Shown here: positions 9,036 to 18,061 of the stretch, piece by piece | How positions within the stretch are numbered: the stretch's first letter is position 1 | Layout: the number at the start of each line of letters is the position of its first letter | Assembly (NCBI RefSeq): GCF_001426345.1 | Contig: NZ_LMEM01000009.1 | Span: 264,540 to 328,539, forward strand | DNA from: Devosia sp. Root436 | GTDB lineage: Bacteria > Pseudomonadota > Alphaproteobacteria > Rhizobiales > Devosiaceae | Reading direction: 5' to 3' | DNA length: 64,000 nucleotides | The notes under the pieces: model-generated | Told to the model about the DNA's origin: nothing | Databases searched by the model: none | The model's input: only the letters and a program-made list of their open reading frames with translations | Made by a program: the position numbers and the translations under genes

Positions 9036-9368
9036 ATGACCGACTGGATCGAGATCGGCACCATCGACGCCATCCCGCGCCGTGGCGCCCGTTGCGTCAA
9101 CACGCCGGCAGGCCGGATCGCTGTGTTCCGCACCCAGCAAGACCAGGTTTTCGCCATCGAAAACCGCTGCCCCCACAAGCAGGGCCCACTCAGCGAAGGC
9201 ATCGTCCACGGCGCTTCCGTCACCTGTCCTCTGCATAACTGGGTCTTCGACCTCGCCACTGGCAAGGCGCTTGGCGCCGACGAGGGCCAGGTCAGGATCT
9301 ATCCGATCGATCTCGTCGATGGCCGCATTTTCATGGCGCTCGAAAGCGCCCTGGTCGCCGCCGAATAA
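9036..9368 (+). CDS. nirD: Nitrite reductase small subunit with intact Rieske ligands
   Basis: This 110-residue Rieske-like protein is the partner of NirB. Unlike enterobacterial NirD, which lacks the ligands, this one keeps a full Rieske set: CPHKQG and, 16 residues later, CPLHNW. It may therefore hold a [2Fe-2S] cluster. The start at 9036 follows an AGGGAG site 11 nt after the nirB stop, so the two are translated together. Confidence 0.94.
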   Translation: MTDWIEIGTIDAIPRRGARCVNTPAGRIAVFRTQQDQVFAIENRCPHKQGPLSEGIVHGASVTCPLHNWVFDLATGKALGADEGQVRIYPIDLVDGRIFMALESALVAAE

Positions 9369-9408
9369 CCCCCTCCCCAACCCCAAGCCCCCTGCCCAAG
9401 GAGCCGCT

Positions 9409-10242
9409 ATGGCCTACGTGATACCAACCGAATTTGTGACCAAGATGATCGATGCCGGCGAGGCCAAGGTCTTCATGTCCACCCGCGACACGCTGATCCG
9501 CGCCTTCATGGCCGGCGCCATCCTGACCCTTGGCGCGGCCTTTGCCGTCACCATCACGGTCAATACCGGCCAGCCGCTGGCCGGCGCCATTCTGTTCCCC
9601 GTCGGCTTCTGCCTGCTCTATCTCATGGGCTTTGACCTGCTGACCGGCGTCATGACCCTGGTGCCTCTGGCGCTCATCGACAAGCGTCCCGGCGTCACCC
9701 TGCAGGGTATGCTGCGCAACTGGGGCCTGGTCTTCACCGGCAATTTCGCCGGCGCCTTCACCGTCGCGGTGCTGATGGCCATAACCTTCACCTTCGGCTT
9801 CACCCAGGAGCCCAACGCGGTCGGCCAGGCCATCGGCCATATCGGCGAAGGCCGCACCGTCGGCTATGCCGCCCACGGCGCCGCCGGCATGCTGACCCTG
9901 TTCGTCCGCGGCGTGCTCTGCAACTGGATGGTCTCGACCGGCGTCGTCGGCGCCATGATGTCTACCTCGGTTTCCGGCAAGGTGCTGGCCATGTGGATGC
10001 CCGTCATGCTGTTCTTCTACATGGGCTTCGAGCATTCCGTCGTGAACATGTATCTGTTCCCCTCGGGCATCATGCTGGGCGGCCAGTTCTCGATCATGGA
10101 CTACCTGATCTGGAACGAAATCCCCACCGTGCTCGGCAATCTCGTCGGCGGCTTCGCCTTTGTCGGCCTGGCGCTCTACGCCACCCACAGCGCAAGGGCC
10201 ACGCAGCGCGCCGCTTCCGGCAAGTTTGCTCCTGCCGAGTGA
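9409..10242 (+). CDS. nirC: Formate/nitrite transporter family channel, probably for nitrite
   Basis: This 277-residue inner-membrane protein has about six hydrophobic segments and the FNT-family features: an N-terminal KMIDAGEAK stretch, GFCLLYLMGFDLLTGVM, CNWMV (family LVCNW-like) and GFEHSVVNMY. Such channels pass formate or nitrite as pentamers. Position directly after nirBD argues for nitrite uptake or leak recovery. AAGGAG lies 5 nt before the ATG at 9409. A NarK-type nitrate transporter and a nitrate reductase are not in the window. Confidence 0.88.
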   Translation: MAYVIPTEFVTKMIDAGEAKVFMSTRDTLIRAFMAGAILTLGAAFAVTITVNTGQPLAGAILFPVGFCLLYLMGFDLLTGVMTLVPLALIDKRPGVTLQGMLRNWGLVFTGNFAGAFTVAVLMAITFTFGFTQEPNAVGQAIGHIGEGRTVGYAAHGAAGMLTLFVRGVLCNWMVSTGVVGAMMSTSVSGKVLAMWMPVMLFFYMGFEHSVVNMYLFPSGIMLGGQFSIMDYLIWNEIPTVLGNLVGGFAFVGLALYATHSARATQRAASGKFAPAE

Positions 10243-10291
10243 TACAATCGGGCGCTCCGCATCGCGGGGCGCCGTCTTCTCCGGATTATCC

Positions 10292-12016
10292 ATGAGTGCC
10301 AGCCTCGCCATTTCCCTCGGACAGCATTCCGACAAGGGCCGCAAGCCGGCCAATCAGGATTTCTATGGCGCGCTGATCCCGGCCCAGCCGGCGCTCGACC
10401 TCAAGGGCATCGCCATCGCCCTGGCCGATGGCATTTCCAGCAGCGATGTCGGCTCCATCGCCGCCCAGACGGCAATCAAGAGCTTCCTGACCGACTATTA
10501 CGGCACCTCCGACTCCTGGCCGGTCAAGACATCGGCTCATCGCGTCATTGCGGCCACCAATGCCTGGCTGCATGCCCAGACGCGCGCGCAACAATCCGAC
10601 GATGTCGATAGCGGCTATGTCTGCACGCTGAGCGTTCTCGTCCTCAAGTCCCGCGCCGCCCACATCTTCCATGTCGGGGATTCGCGGGTTTATCGCCTCG
10701 CCGGCCGTTCGCTCGAGCAATTGACCATCGATCACCGCGTTCCCGCTGCCGCCAACCGCTTTTATCTCGGCCGCGCCCTGGGCATCGGCGGCAATGTCGA
10801 GGTCGACTATCGCAGCGTGCCGGTCGGCGTCGGCGATGTCTTCGTGCTCACCACCGATGGCGTCCATGAACATGTCGATGGCGCCACCATTGCCGACGCC
10901 ATCGATGCCAGCCCCGACGATCTCGATGCCGCCGCCCGCCGCATCGTTGTCAGCGCCCTGGGCAATGGCAGCCCCGACAACCTCACCATCCAGATCGCCC
11001 GCATCGACGCCCTGCCCGGCGGCGAGGCCGCCGATTTCCTGGGTCAGTCCGCCGACCTGCCCCTGCCGCCATCCATCGCACCCGGAACCGACTTCGATGG
11101 CTACCGCATCCTGCGCCCGCTGCATGCCAATGCCCGCAGTCAGGTCTTCCTTGCCCAGGACCATACCGATGGCCGCCTTGCCGTCATCAAGGTGCCCGGA
11201 TTGGACATGCGCGACAATCCGGCCTTCCTGCGCCGCTTCATGATGGAAGAATGGATCGCCCGCCGCCTCAACACGCCGCATGCCCTCGGCGTCCACCGGC
11301 AGGACCGCAAGCGCCACTACCTCTATCTCGCCACCGAATATGTCGATGGCCAGACCCTCACCCAGTGGATGACAGACAATCCTCGACCCGATCTCAACGC
11401 AGTGCGTGACATCATCGAGCAGGTCGCCCGCGGCCTCAACGCCTTCCATCGCCAGGAGATGGTCCATCAGGATCTGCGCCCCGACAATATCATGATCGAC
11501 CGGACCGGTACGGTGAAGATCATCGACTTCGGCTCCACCAAGGTCGCTGGCGTCATCGAGGCCCAGCCCGTTGGCGATGAAGACCTGCTCGGCACCGTGC
11601 AGTATGCAGCCCCCGAATACCGTATCGGCAATGCCGGCACCGATCGCTCGGACCAGTTCTCGCTCGGCGTCATCGCCTATCAGATGCTCACCGGCCAGCT
11701 CCCCTACGGCCCCCACGCAGCTATGCTGCGCGGCGCCGCCGATCTGGCACGCCTGCGCTACCAGCCCGCCTCCACTCCCCAATTCGGCATTCCCGAATGG
11801 GTCGACCGGGCCCTCGAAAAGGCACTCCACCCCGACCCCGCCCAGCGCTACGAGGCCCTGTCGGAATTCACCTACGATCTCCGCCATCCCAACCCCGCTT
11901 TCGCCACCCTGCCCGCTCGTCCGCTGCTGGTCCGCAACCCGATGCGCTTCTGGCAATTGCTCTGCCTGGCGCTCGCCGGCGCCGTGTTCGTTCTCCTCGT
12001 TCTGCTGCTCGCCTAG
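10292..12016 (+). CDS. PP2C phosphatase-Ser/Thr protein kinase fusion with C-terminal membrane anchor
   Basis: This 574-residue protein has two signalling domains. A PP2C-type phosphatase fills about residues 1-250, with conserved acidic motifs ADGISSSDVG, HVGDSRVYRL, LTTDGVHEH and SPDNLT. A Hanks-type kinase follows at about 270-540 with VIK lysine, VHQDLRPDN catalytic loop, DFG and APE. A hydrophobic C-terminal tail (about 553-573) would anchor it in the membrane. The glycine-rich loop is degenerate (HANARS, no glycines), so ATP binding may be atypical. Such fusions recur beside nitrite/nitrate genes in proteobacteria, suggesting control of nitrogen uptake; targets are unknown. The ribosome site is weak. 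Confidence 0.9.
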   Translation: MSASLAISLGQHSDKGRKPANQDFYGALIPAQPALDLKGIAIALADGISSSDVGSIAAQTAIKSFLTDYYGTSDSWPVKTSAHRVIAATNAWLHAQTRAQQSDDVDSGYVCTLSVLVLKSRAAHIFHVGDSRVYRLAGRSLEQLTIDHRVPAAANRFYLGRALGIGGNVEVDYRSVPVGVGDVFVLTTDGVHEHVDGATIADAIDASPDDLDAAARRIVVSALGNGSPDNLTIQIARIDALPGGEAADFLGQSADLPLPPSIAPGTDFDGYRILRPLHANARSQVFLAQDHTDGRLAVIKVPGLDMRDNPAFLRRFMMEEWIARRLNTPHALGVHRQDRKRHYLYLATEYVDGQTLTQWMTDNPRPDLNAVRDIIEQVARGLNAFHRQEMVHQDLRPDNIMIDRTGTVKIIDFGSTKVAGVIEAQPVGDEDLLGTVQYAAPEYRIGNAGTDRSDQFSLGVIAYQMLTGQLPYGPHAAMLRGAADLARLRYQPASTPQFGIPEWVDRALEKALHPDPAQRYEALSEFTYDLRHPNPAFATLPARPLLVRNPMRFWQLLCLALAGAVFVLLVLLLA

Positions 12017-12123
12017 CGGGGAAACCGTGGCCAACTGCCTGGTCGGAATAAGACTTCCGGCGGGATGGTGCATCTGGGGCGGCGCATGCGACAGTGGCGA
12101 CACACACTCGCCAGAGGCCAATT

Positions 12124-12807
12124 ATGCATCCCTTCACCGCGCAACTGCAGCAAGCTCTCCAGCACGACAGGCCGGTCCCGCGCCGCGACGCTGCCGTTCC
12201 ATCGGCACAGGCCGACACAATGGCGATCCAGGCGGAACTGGTCGGTATCCTGGGCGGTACGGGCGCCTGGAAAGTGTCCCCCTGGTCCGAGGACAAACCG
12301 ATGGTGGCGGCGCCCATTCCCCAGGCGTGGATTTATCAGTCCGGCCAGGGCATTTCGCTGCTGCCGGGCCTGCGGCTCGAGGTCGAATTGGCCCTGGTCA
12401 GCGCTGCGGACGGAACATTCTCGATCGCGCCGGCCTTTGAGCTTGTCCGCTCGCGCCTGGAGCCGGGCGCCGATTGGCCGGACCTCGCCAAGAAGGCCGA
12501 CCTCATGTCGACTGCCGGCCTGGTTCTGGGGCCGGCCCAGCCGCTTCCTGCCGGCGACAATCCCGATTGCCCCGTCCGGCTGACCACCGGTGACGGCGCG
12601 ACACAAACCAGCACGACGCCGCTGCTGCGCGACCCATTGCTGCGCGCCGCCGCCTGGGCCGCCGACTATGCCGACAGGCTCGGACTGCCATTCGCCGCCG
12701 GAACGGTTATTATGACCGGCGCCCGGGTGGGCCCCATGGATATCCTCCTCGGCGAAACCGTCGCGGAACTGGGCAGCCTGGGTACGGTGCGGTTCCACAC
12801 GCTCTAG
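12124..12807 (+). CDS. FAH/2-keto-4-pentenoate hydratase-like protein
   Basis: This 227-residue protein shows a diverged match to the MhpD/fumarylacetoacetate-hydrolase fold: GAWKVSP near residue 47, LEVELALV near 83, AFELVRSRL near 100, and a C-terminal TVIMTGARVGP followed by GSLGTVRF. Members hydrate or cleave 2-keto acids with a metal ion, but the metal-binding acidic residues are not clear here, so activity is uncertain. An AGAGG site precedes the ATG at 12124; a GTG 30 nt upstream is a weaker start. It lies 107 bp after the kinase fusion, possibly as the last gene of the nir operon. Confidence 0.55.
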   Translation: MHPFTAQLQQALQHDRPVPRRDAAVPSAQADTMAIQAELVGILGGTGAWKVSPWSEDKPMVAAPIPQAWIYQSGQGISLLPGLRLEVELALVSAADGTFSIAPAFELVRSRLEPGADWPDLAKKADLMSTAGLVLGPAQPLPAGDNPDCPVRLTTGDGATQTSTTPLLRDPLLRAAAWAADYADRLGLPFAAGTVIMTGARVGPMDILLGETVAELGSLGTVRFHTL

Positions 12808-12811
12808 GTGG

Positions 12812-12833
12812 CTGATGTTCACATGAGCATCAG
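12812..12833. promoter_or_regulatory. Operator copy 1, candidate DeoR/GlpR-type site
   Basis: CTGATGTTCA-CA-TGAGCATCAG: 10-bp arms with one mismatch around a 2-bp spacer. The half-site ATGTTCA and the spacing match the site at 12937-12962. It resembles GlpR half-sites (AATGTTCG). The probable binder is the DeoR-family regulator encoded at 18062. Confidence 0.55.
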
Positions 12834-12936
12834 AGATTCAACACTTCATTCTAGGCTGTTGAAATCTCCTTGTCGGTCAAGGCATTTCTCAGAAAATTCA
12901 AACTCCTAGCCAGGCGATCCTCGCCTTCCCGAACCA

Positions 12937-12962
12937 CAAAAATGTTCAAATGAACATTTTTG
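12937..12962. promoter_or_regulatory. Operator copy 2, perfect palindrome upstream of ugpB
   Basis: Two perfect 12-bp arms (CAAAAATGTTCA and its complement) flank AA, 80 bp before the ugpB ATG. Together with the site 100 bp upstream it suggests cooperative or looped repression of the ugp operon by the DeoR-type regulator. Confidence 0.7.
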
Positions 12963-13041
12963 AGTTGCAAACACCCTGCTGGCTGATACCGTTTGGGTCA
13001 GCACGGGGCGGGGAGGCCCTGGCGAAAACAAGGGAGTGAGC

Positions 13042-14367
13042 ATGTTTAAGAACGCATTGCGTCTGTCGGTAGGGTTGGCCACCATCCTCGCGGCAACGCC
13101 GACTTTTGCACAGACCGAAATCGCCTGGTGGCACGCCATGGATGCCGAACTCGGCCAGAAGCTCGAGGCCATCGCCCAGGGTTTCAACGATAGCCAGGAC
13201 GAATTCGTCGTCGTGCCGTCCTACAAGGGCACCTATCCCGAGACGCTGACCGCCGCTATCGCCGCCTTCCGCGCCAACGAACAGCCGGCCATCGTGCAGG
13301 TCTACGAAGTGGGCACGGGCACCATGATGGCCGCCAAAGGCGCCATCAATCCCGTATACCAGTTGATGGAAGCGGCCGGCGAACCCTGGGATCCGTCGGC
13401 ATTTCTGGCCCCGGTAACCGGCTACTATTCCGACACGGACGGCAATATCCTGTCCATGCCCTTCAATTCGTCCACGCCCATCATGTACTACAACAAGGAC
13501 GTGTTCGAAAAAGCCGGCCTCGATCCGGAAACCCCGCCCAAGACCTGGGCCGAACTGGAGGCCATGAGCCGCCAGATCATGGAATCGGGCGCCGCACCAT
13601 GTGGCTTCACCAGCGGCTGGATCACCTGGATTCAGACCGAGAATCTCTCGGCCATCCACGACCAGCCCTATGGCACGCTCGAAAACGGCTTTGGCGGTCT
13701 CGGTTCCGAATTCACCTTCAACGGACCGGTCCAGGTCAAGCACTGGGGCAACCTGAAGAAGTGGGCCGATGAAGGCCTGTTCGAATATGGCGGCCCGGTC
13801 GGGGGTGGCGATGCTCCGCCCAAATTCTATGCGCAGGAATGCGCCATGTACATGAACTCCTCGGGCTCGCGCGCTGGCGTCATTGCCAACTCCAAGGAGT
13901 TTGAAGTCGGCTTCGCGCCCCTGCCTTACTATGACGACGTGATCGCCGAGCCGAAGAATTCCATCATCGGCGGCGCCACGCTATGGGCGCTCAACGGCAA
14001 GGATCCCGAAGTCTACAAGGGCGTGGCCCAGTTCTTCACCTATCTGTCGAGCCCCGAGGTCCAGGCCACCTGGCACCAGGGAACGGGCTACCTGCCGATC
14101 ACCTACGCTGCCTACGATCTGGGCAAGGAACAGGGCTATTACGACGCCAATCCAGGCGCCGATATCGCCATCAACCAGATCACTCGCGGCACGCCGACGG
14201 CCAATTCCAAGGGCGTCCGCTTCGGCAACCTGACCCAGGCCCGCACCGTGGTCGACGAGGAATTCGAAGCCATGCTCTCGGGCAGCAAGACCGCCCAGGA
14301 AGCCCTGGACTCCGCCGTCGAGCGCGGCAACCAGATCCTGCGCGACTTCGAAGCCGCCAATAGCTGA
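13042..14367 (+). CDS. ugpB: sn-glycerol-3-phosphate ABC transporter, substrate-binding protein
   Basis: This 441-residue periplasmic protein has a signal peptide (residues 1-23, cleavage after PTFAQ). The mature start, TEIAWWHAMDAELGQKLEAI, and YKGTYPETLTAAIAAFRA are typical of UgpB, as is FNSSTPIMYYNKD. It should capture glycerol-3-phosphate or glycerophosphodiesters. The ATG at 13042 follows AAGGGAG; a GTG 6 nt upstream is possible. It is first in ugpBAEC-ugpQ and lies behind two palindromic operators. Two GC-rich hairpins separate it from ugpA. Confidence 0.94.
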   Translation: MFKNALRLSVGLATILAATPTFAQTEIAWWHAMDAELGQKLEAIAQGFNDSQDEFVVVPSYKGTYPETLTAAIAAFRANEQPAIVQVYEVGTGTMMAAKGAINPVYQLMEAAGEPWDPSAFLAPVTGYYSDTDGNILSMPFNSSTPIMYYNKDVFEKAGLDPETPPKTWAELEAMSRQIMESGAAPCGFTSGWITWIQTENLSAIHDQPYGTLENGFGGLGSEFTFNGPVQVKHWGNLKKWADEGLFEYGGPVGGGDAPPKFYAQECAMYMNSSGSRAGVIANSKEFEVGFAPLPYYDDVIAEPKNSIIGGATLWALNGKDPEVYKGVAQFFTYLSSPEVQATWHQGTGYLPITYAAYDLGKEQGYYDANPGADIAINQITRGTPTANSKGVRFGNLTQARTVVDEEFEAMLSGSKTAQEALDSAVERGNQILRDFEAANS

Positions 14368-14378
14368 TCCTCCCGGCT

Positions 14379-14433
14379 CGTCCCCACCTGGTGGGTGGGG
14401 ACGACCACTCCCGGACGGCTTCGGCCGCCCGGG
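14379..14433 (+). other. Two GC-rich hairpins between ugpB and ugpA
   Basis: CGTCCCCACC-TGGTG-GGTGGGGACG (14379-14403), starting 12 nt after the ugpB stop, is followed by CCCGGACGGC-TTCG-GCCGCCCGGG (14410-14433, one mismatch). No T-tract follows, so RNA stabilisation or partial termination favouring ugpB is more likely than full termination. Confidence 0.75.
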
Positions 14434-14462
14434 ACCTGCAGTCGTGACCGTCGGGAGACCCC

Positions 14463-15347
14463 ATGCAAACCAAGCGCACAATCTTCCCCAATAAGCTGCT
14501 CCCCTACGTCCTTCTGGCGCCGCAACTCGCGGTGACGCTGATTTTCTTCATCTGGCCGGCAGCGCAGGCGGTGAAGTCCTCGTTCGAGCGGGAAGACCCC
14601 TTCGGCTTCCGCACCACCTTCATCTGGTTTGAAAACTACACAAGGCTGTTCTCCGAGCCCGGCTATGTGAATTCGCTGGGCAAGACCGCCATTTTCGCGG
14701 TTTCGGTGACGCTGCTCTCGATGAGCCTGTCGCTGCTGCTTGCCGTGGCGGTGAACCGGGTTCTCAAAACCAACCGCGTCTATACGACCCTGCTGGTCTG
14801 GCCTTATGCCGTGGCGCCGGTGGTGGTGGGTATTCTGTGGTGGTTCATGTTCAATCCCACCATCGGCATTGGCCCCTACATGCTGCGCGGCCTGGGCATC
14901 GACTGGAACCATCGCATCGATGGCACCCAGGCCATGATCCTCGTCGTTATGGCTGCGAGCTGGAAGCAGATTTCCTACAATTTCCTGTTTTTCGTGGCCG
15001 GCCTGCAATCGGTGCCGCAATCGCTCACCGAAGCGGCGGCCATCGATGGCGCCGGGCCCTTCAAGCGGTTCTGGACCATCGTCTTCCCGCTGCTGTCGCC
15101 GACCACGTTCTTCCTGCTGATCGTCAACATCAACTACGCCATGTTCGACACCTTCGGCCTGATCGACGCCACCACCAATGGCGGCCCGAACCAGGCCACC
15201 AATATCCTGGTCTACAAGGTTTATGCCGATGGCTTCCTGGGCCTCAATATCGGCTCGTCGGCCGCGCAATCGGTGGTGCTGATGCTGATCGTGATCGTGC
15301 TCACCGCCATTCAGTTCCGCTATGTCGAGCGGCGCGTTCAGTACTGA
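14463..15347 (+). CDS. ugpA: sn-glycerol-3-phosphate ABC transporter, permease
   Basis: This 294-residue inner-membrane protein has six predicted helices and the binding-protein-dependent permease motif [20 protein letters not shown] (about residues 192-211), which docks on the ATPase. The N-terminal [20 protein letters not shown] and the family length match UgpA/MalF-type subunits. It pairs with UgpE encoded 12 bp downstream. Confidence 0.95.
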   Translation: MQTKRTIFPNKLLPYVLLAPQLAVTLIFFIWPAAQAVKSSFEREDPFGFRTTFIWFENYTRLFSEPGYVNSLGKTAIFAVSVTLLSMSLSLLLAVAVNRVLKTNRVYTTLLVWPYAVAPVVVGILWWFMFNPTIGIGPYMLRGLGIDWNHRIDGTQAMILVVMAASWKQISYNFLFFVAGLQSVPQSLTEAAAIDGAGPFKRFWTIVFPLLSPTTFFLLIVNINYAMFDTFGLIDATTNGGPNQATNILVYKVYADGFLGLNIGSSAAQSVVLMLIVIVLTAIQFRYVERRVQY

Positions 15348-15359
15348 GGAGAGCAGAGA

Positions 15360-16208
15360 ATGGTCGAAAATCGCCCCTGGCTCTCGTTCATCACCCATCT
15401 GGTGCTGATCGTCGGTGTCGTCATCGTCGTCTTTCCGGTCTATCTGGCATTCGTCGCCTCGACCCATGGCAGCGGGGACTTTCTGCGCGGCCTGGTGCCG
15501 CTGCTGCCGGGGCCCTACCTGATCGAAAACTATGGCCGCATGCTCACCGAGGGCATTTCCACCGCCGGCGCGCCGCCGCTCTGGATCATGCTGTCCAACT
15601 CGCTGATCATCGCCATCATCATCGCGGTGGGAAAGATCGTCATCTCGCTGCTCTCGGCCTATGCGATCGTGTTCTTCAAGTTCCCCCTCCGCATGGTGGC
15701 CTTCTGGATCATCTTCATCACGCTGATGCTGCCCGTCGAGGTCCGCATCATCCCCACCTTCGCCGTGGTGGCCAATCTGGGCCTGCTCAATTCCTATGTC
15801 GGGCTGACCCTGCCGCTGATCGCCTCGGCCACCGCGACCTTCCTCTTCCGCCAGTTCTTCCTCACCATTCCCGATGAGCTGATGGAAGCGGCGCGGGTGG
15901 ATGGCGCCGGGCCGATGAAGTTCTTCCGCGATATCCTGCTGCCCCTTTCGCGCACCAATATCGCGGCGCTCTTCGTCATCCTCTTCATCTACGGCTGGGT
16001 GCAGTATCTCTGGCCGCTGCTGGTGACCACTGAAAGCCGCTACTACACGGTCGTCATGGGCATCAAGCGCCTCGCAGCCACGGCCGATACCGAGCCGTTA
16101 TGGCACCTGGTCATGGCCTCGGTGATCCTGGCCATGCTGCCACCCGTCCTTGTCGTCATCTTCATGCAGCGCCTGTTCGTCAAAGGCCTCGTGGAAACGG
16201 AGAAATAA
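15360..16208 (+). CDS. ugpE: sn-glycerol-3-phosphate ABC transporter, permease
   Basis: This 282-residue inner-membrane protein has six helices and the EAA loop MEAARVDGAGPMKFFRDILL (about 178-197). The sequence near the N-terminus (VFPVYLAFVASTHGSGDFL) and LFVKGLVETEK at the C-terminus are typical of UgpE. GAGGAGAGCAGAGA precedes the ATG. Confidence 0.95.
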   Translation: MVENRPWLSFITHLVLIVGVVIVVFPVYLAFVASTHGSGDFLRGLVPLLPGPYLIENYGRMLTEGISTAGAPPLWIMLSNSLIIAIIIAVGKIVISLLSAYAIVFFKFPLRMVAFWIIFITLMLPVEVRIIPTFAVVANLGLLNSYVGLTLPLIASATATFLFRQFFLTIPDELMEAARVDGAGPMKFFRDILLPLSRTNIAALFVILFIYGWVQYLWPLLVTTESRYYTVVMGIKRLAATADTEPLWHLVMASVILAMLPPVLVVIFMQRLFVKGLVETEK

Positions 16209-16211
16209 GCC

Positions 16212-17264
16212 ATGGCCACGATCAACCTCGTCGACCTGAAAAAAAGCTACGGCAACGTGCCGGCGGTAAAGGGCGTCAACCTGTCGGTGGCAGATGGTGA
16301 ACTCATAGTCCTGGTCGGCCCCTCGGGCTGCGGCAAGTCCACCTTGCTGCGCATGGTGGCCGGCCTTGAATCGGTGACCTCGGGCCATATCGAGATCGCC
16401 GGCCGCGACGTGGTCAAGGCCGAGCCGGCCGAGCGCGATATCGCCATGGTATTCCAGAATTATGCGCTCTATCCGCATATGACGGTGCGCGGAAACCTGG
16501 AATACGGCCTCAAGAACCGTGGCACGCCACGGACCGAAATCGATCGCCGGGTGAACGAGGCCGCCGACATTCTTGAAATCGGCCAATTGCTCGATCGCAA
16601 GCCGCGCCAGCTTTCCGGCGGCCAGCGCCAGCGCGTCGCCATGGGTCGCGCCATCGTGCGCGAACCGGCCGCCTTCCTGTTCGACGAACCGCTGTCCAAC
16701 CTCGACGCCAAGCTGCGCGTGCAGATGCGGGTGGAAATCCGCAAGCTGCAGCGGCGGCTCAAGACCACCAGCCTCTATGTCACGCATGACCAGCTCGAAG
16801 CCATGACGCTGGCCGACCGGCTGGTGGTGATGAATGGCGGCCTCGTCGAACAGATCGGCACGCCGACCGAGGTCTACGATCACCCCGCGACGCTGTTCGT
16901 GGCCGGCTTCATCGGCTCGCCGCCGATGAACCTCATCCCCACATCGGCACTGGGAACCGATGGCGCCAATGGCCTGCCGGCAGGAACCGACATTGTCGGC
17001 GTCCGCCCCGACGCCCTGCTGATCCAGCGCCCGGAAGGCCCCTGCATCGCACTTGAGGCAACCGCCGATCTGCTGGAACCGATTGGCGGCGAGAGCCACC
17101 TTCACGTCAAGCTGGAAGGCTCGGGCCAGGCCATCATCCTCAGCGTTCCGGGCCGCCCCGACATTGCCGAGTCGGCGCACCTCACCATCTACGCGCGGCC
17201 GTCCGAGCTGCATCCATTCAGTTCGCAGACCGGGCGCCGCACCGACACCGTCGCAAAATCGTAG
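16212..17264 (+). CDS. ugpC: sn-glycerol-3-phosphate ABC transporter, ATPase
   Basis: This 350-residue cytoplasmic ATPase has Walker [10 protein letters not shown] (about 36-44), signature [10 protein letters not shown] (about 133-142), Walker [12 protein letters not shown] and the H-loop VTHDQ. A regulatory OB-fold domain follows from about residue 240 (VGVRPDAL), typical of the UgpC/MalK class. It energises UgpAE; the start is 3 bp after the ugpE stop. Confidence 0.96.
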   Translation: MATINLVDLKKSYGNVPAVKGVNLSVADGELIVLVGPSGCGKSTLLRMVAGLESVTSGHIEIAGRDVVKAEPAERDIAMVFQNYALYPHMTVRGNLEYGLKNRGTPRTEIDRRVNEAADILEIGQLLDRKPRQLSGGQRQRVAMGRAIVREPAAFLFDEPLSNLDAKLRVQMRVEIRKLQRRLKTTSLYVTHDQLEAMTLADRLVVMNGGLVEQIGTPTEVYDHPATLFVAGFIGSPPMNLIPTSALGTDGANGLPAGTDIVGVRPDALLIQRPEGPCIALEATADLLEPIGGESHLHVKLEGSGQAIILSVPGRPDIAESAHLTIYARPSELHPFSSQTGRRTDTVAKS

Positions 17265-17307
17265 CAAGACCGGGCTAAGGCCCACTGGACCAATTCAAAG
17301 ACGCACC

Positions 17308-18054
17308 ATGACAGCCAATCCAGCAATCGGTCCCAACCGGGATGAAGTCCAGGCCCATCGCGGCGCTTCGGCAGTGGCACCCGAAAACACCATCGCCGCC
17401 TTTCGCGCGGCAGCGGAACAGGGCGCCCGCTGGGTGGAGCTGGACGTGGCCCTGTTGGCCGACGATACGCTGGTCGTGATCCATGACGACAGTGTCGACC
17501 GGACCACGTCGGGAACCGGCAAGCTGGCCACGCTGCGTCAGGCCGATCTCCCCGCGCTCGACGCTGGCGCCTGGTTCGATGCGCGCTTTGCCGGCGAACC
17601 CCTGCCCACCTTGGCGGAGACCATTGCCGCCTTGGGCGATTTGGGCATGGGCGCCAATATCGAGATCAAACAACACCCCCATCACAAGTCGCTGGACCAG
17701 TTGATACGGGCCGTCCAGCACGATCTGCGCCAGCGCAAACCGGGCATGCCGATCATGATCTCGAGCTTCGATCCCGAGGCGTTGCGGGCCATGCACCTGC
17801 TGGAGCCGGACCTCGAAATGGCGATGCTCTGGTCGGACCTGCCTGACGACTGGGAAGCCCGGCTGGCCGCCATTCCCGCCACCACCATCCATCTCAACTA
17901 CAAGTCGCTGAGCATCGGCATGCTGGAGCGGGCGCGACAGCGCGGCATCAAGGTGCGTGCCTGGACCAGCAACGACCCGATCGAGCTCAAATCGTTCTGG
18001 CCTGCAGGGCTGACCGGTGTGATCACCGACAACCCGAAGGTCTATCTGGGGTAG
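17308..18054 (+). CDS. ugpQ: Glycerophosphodiester phosphodiesterase
   Basis: This 248-residue enzyme hydrolyses glycerophosphodiesters to glycerol-3-phosphate and an alcohol. The GDPD motifs are present: AHRGASAVAPENT (catalytic His near residue 18), ELDVALLADDTLVVIHDD with the second His, and the late segment KVRAWTSND. It has no signal peptide, so it is cytoplasmic like E. coli UgpQ, acting on diesters brought in by UgpBAEC. The ATG at 17308 has a poor ribosome site but fits the family start. Confidence 0.94.
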   Translation: MTANPAIGPNRDEVQAHRGASAVAPENTIAAFRAAAEQGARWVELDVALLADDTLVVIHDDSVDRTTSGTGKLATLRQADLPALDAGAWFDARFAGEPLPTLAETIAALGDLGMGANIEIKQHPHHKSLDQLIRAVQHDLRQRKPGMPIMISSFDPEALRAMHLLEPDLEMAMLWSDLPDDWEARLAAIPATTIHLNYKSLSIGMLERARQRGIKVRAWTSNDPIELKSFWPAGLTGVITDNPKVYLG

Positions 18055-18061
18055 CGAGGCA

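Noticed and set aside
10286..12121. 611-codon open frame opposite the phosphatase-kinase gene
   Set aside because: GC-rich shadow without recognisable domains; the opposite strand carries clear PP2C and kinase motifs.
12808..13041. PHO box before ugpB, expected from enterobacterial ugp control
   Set aside because: No CTGTCA-type direct repeat is present; the palindromes there fit a DeoR-type site instead.
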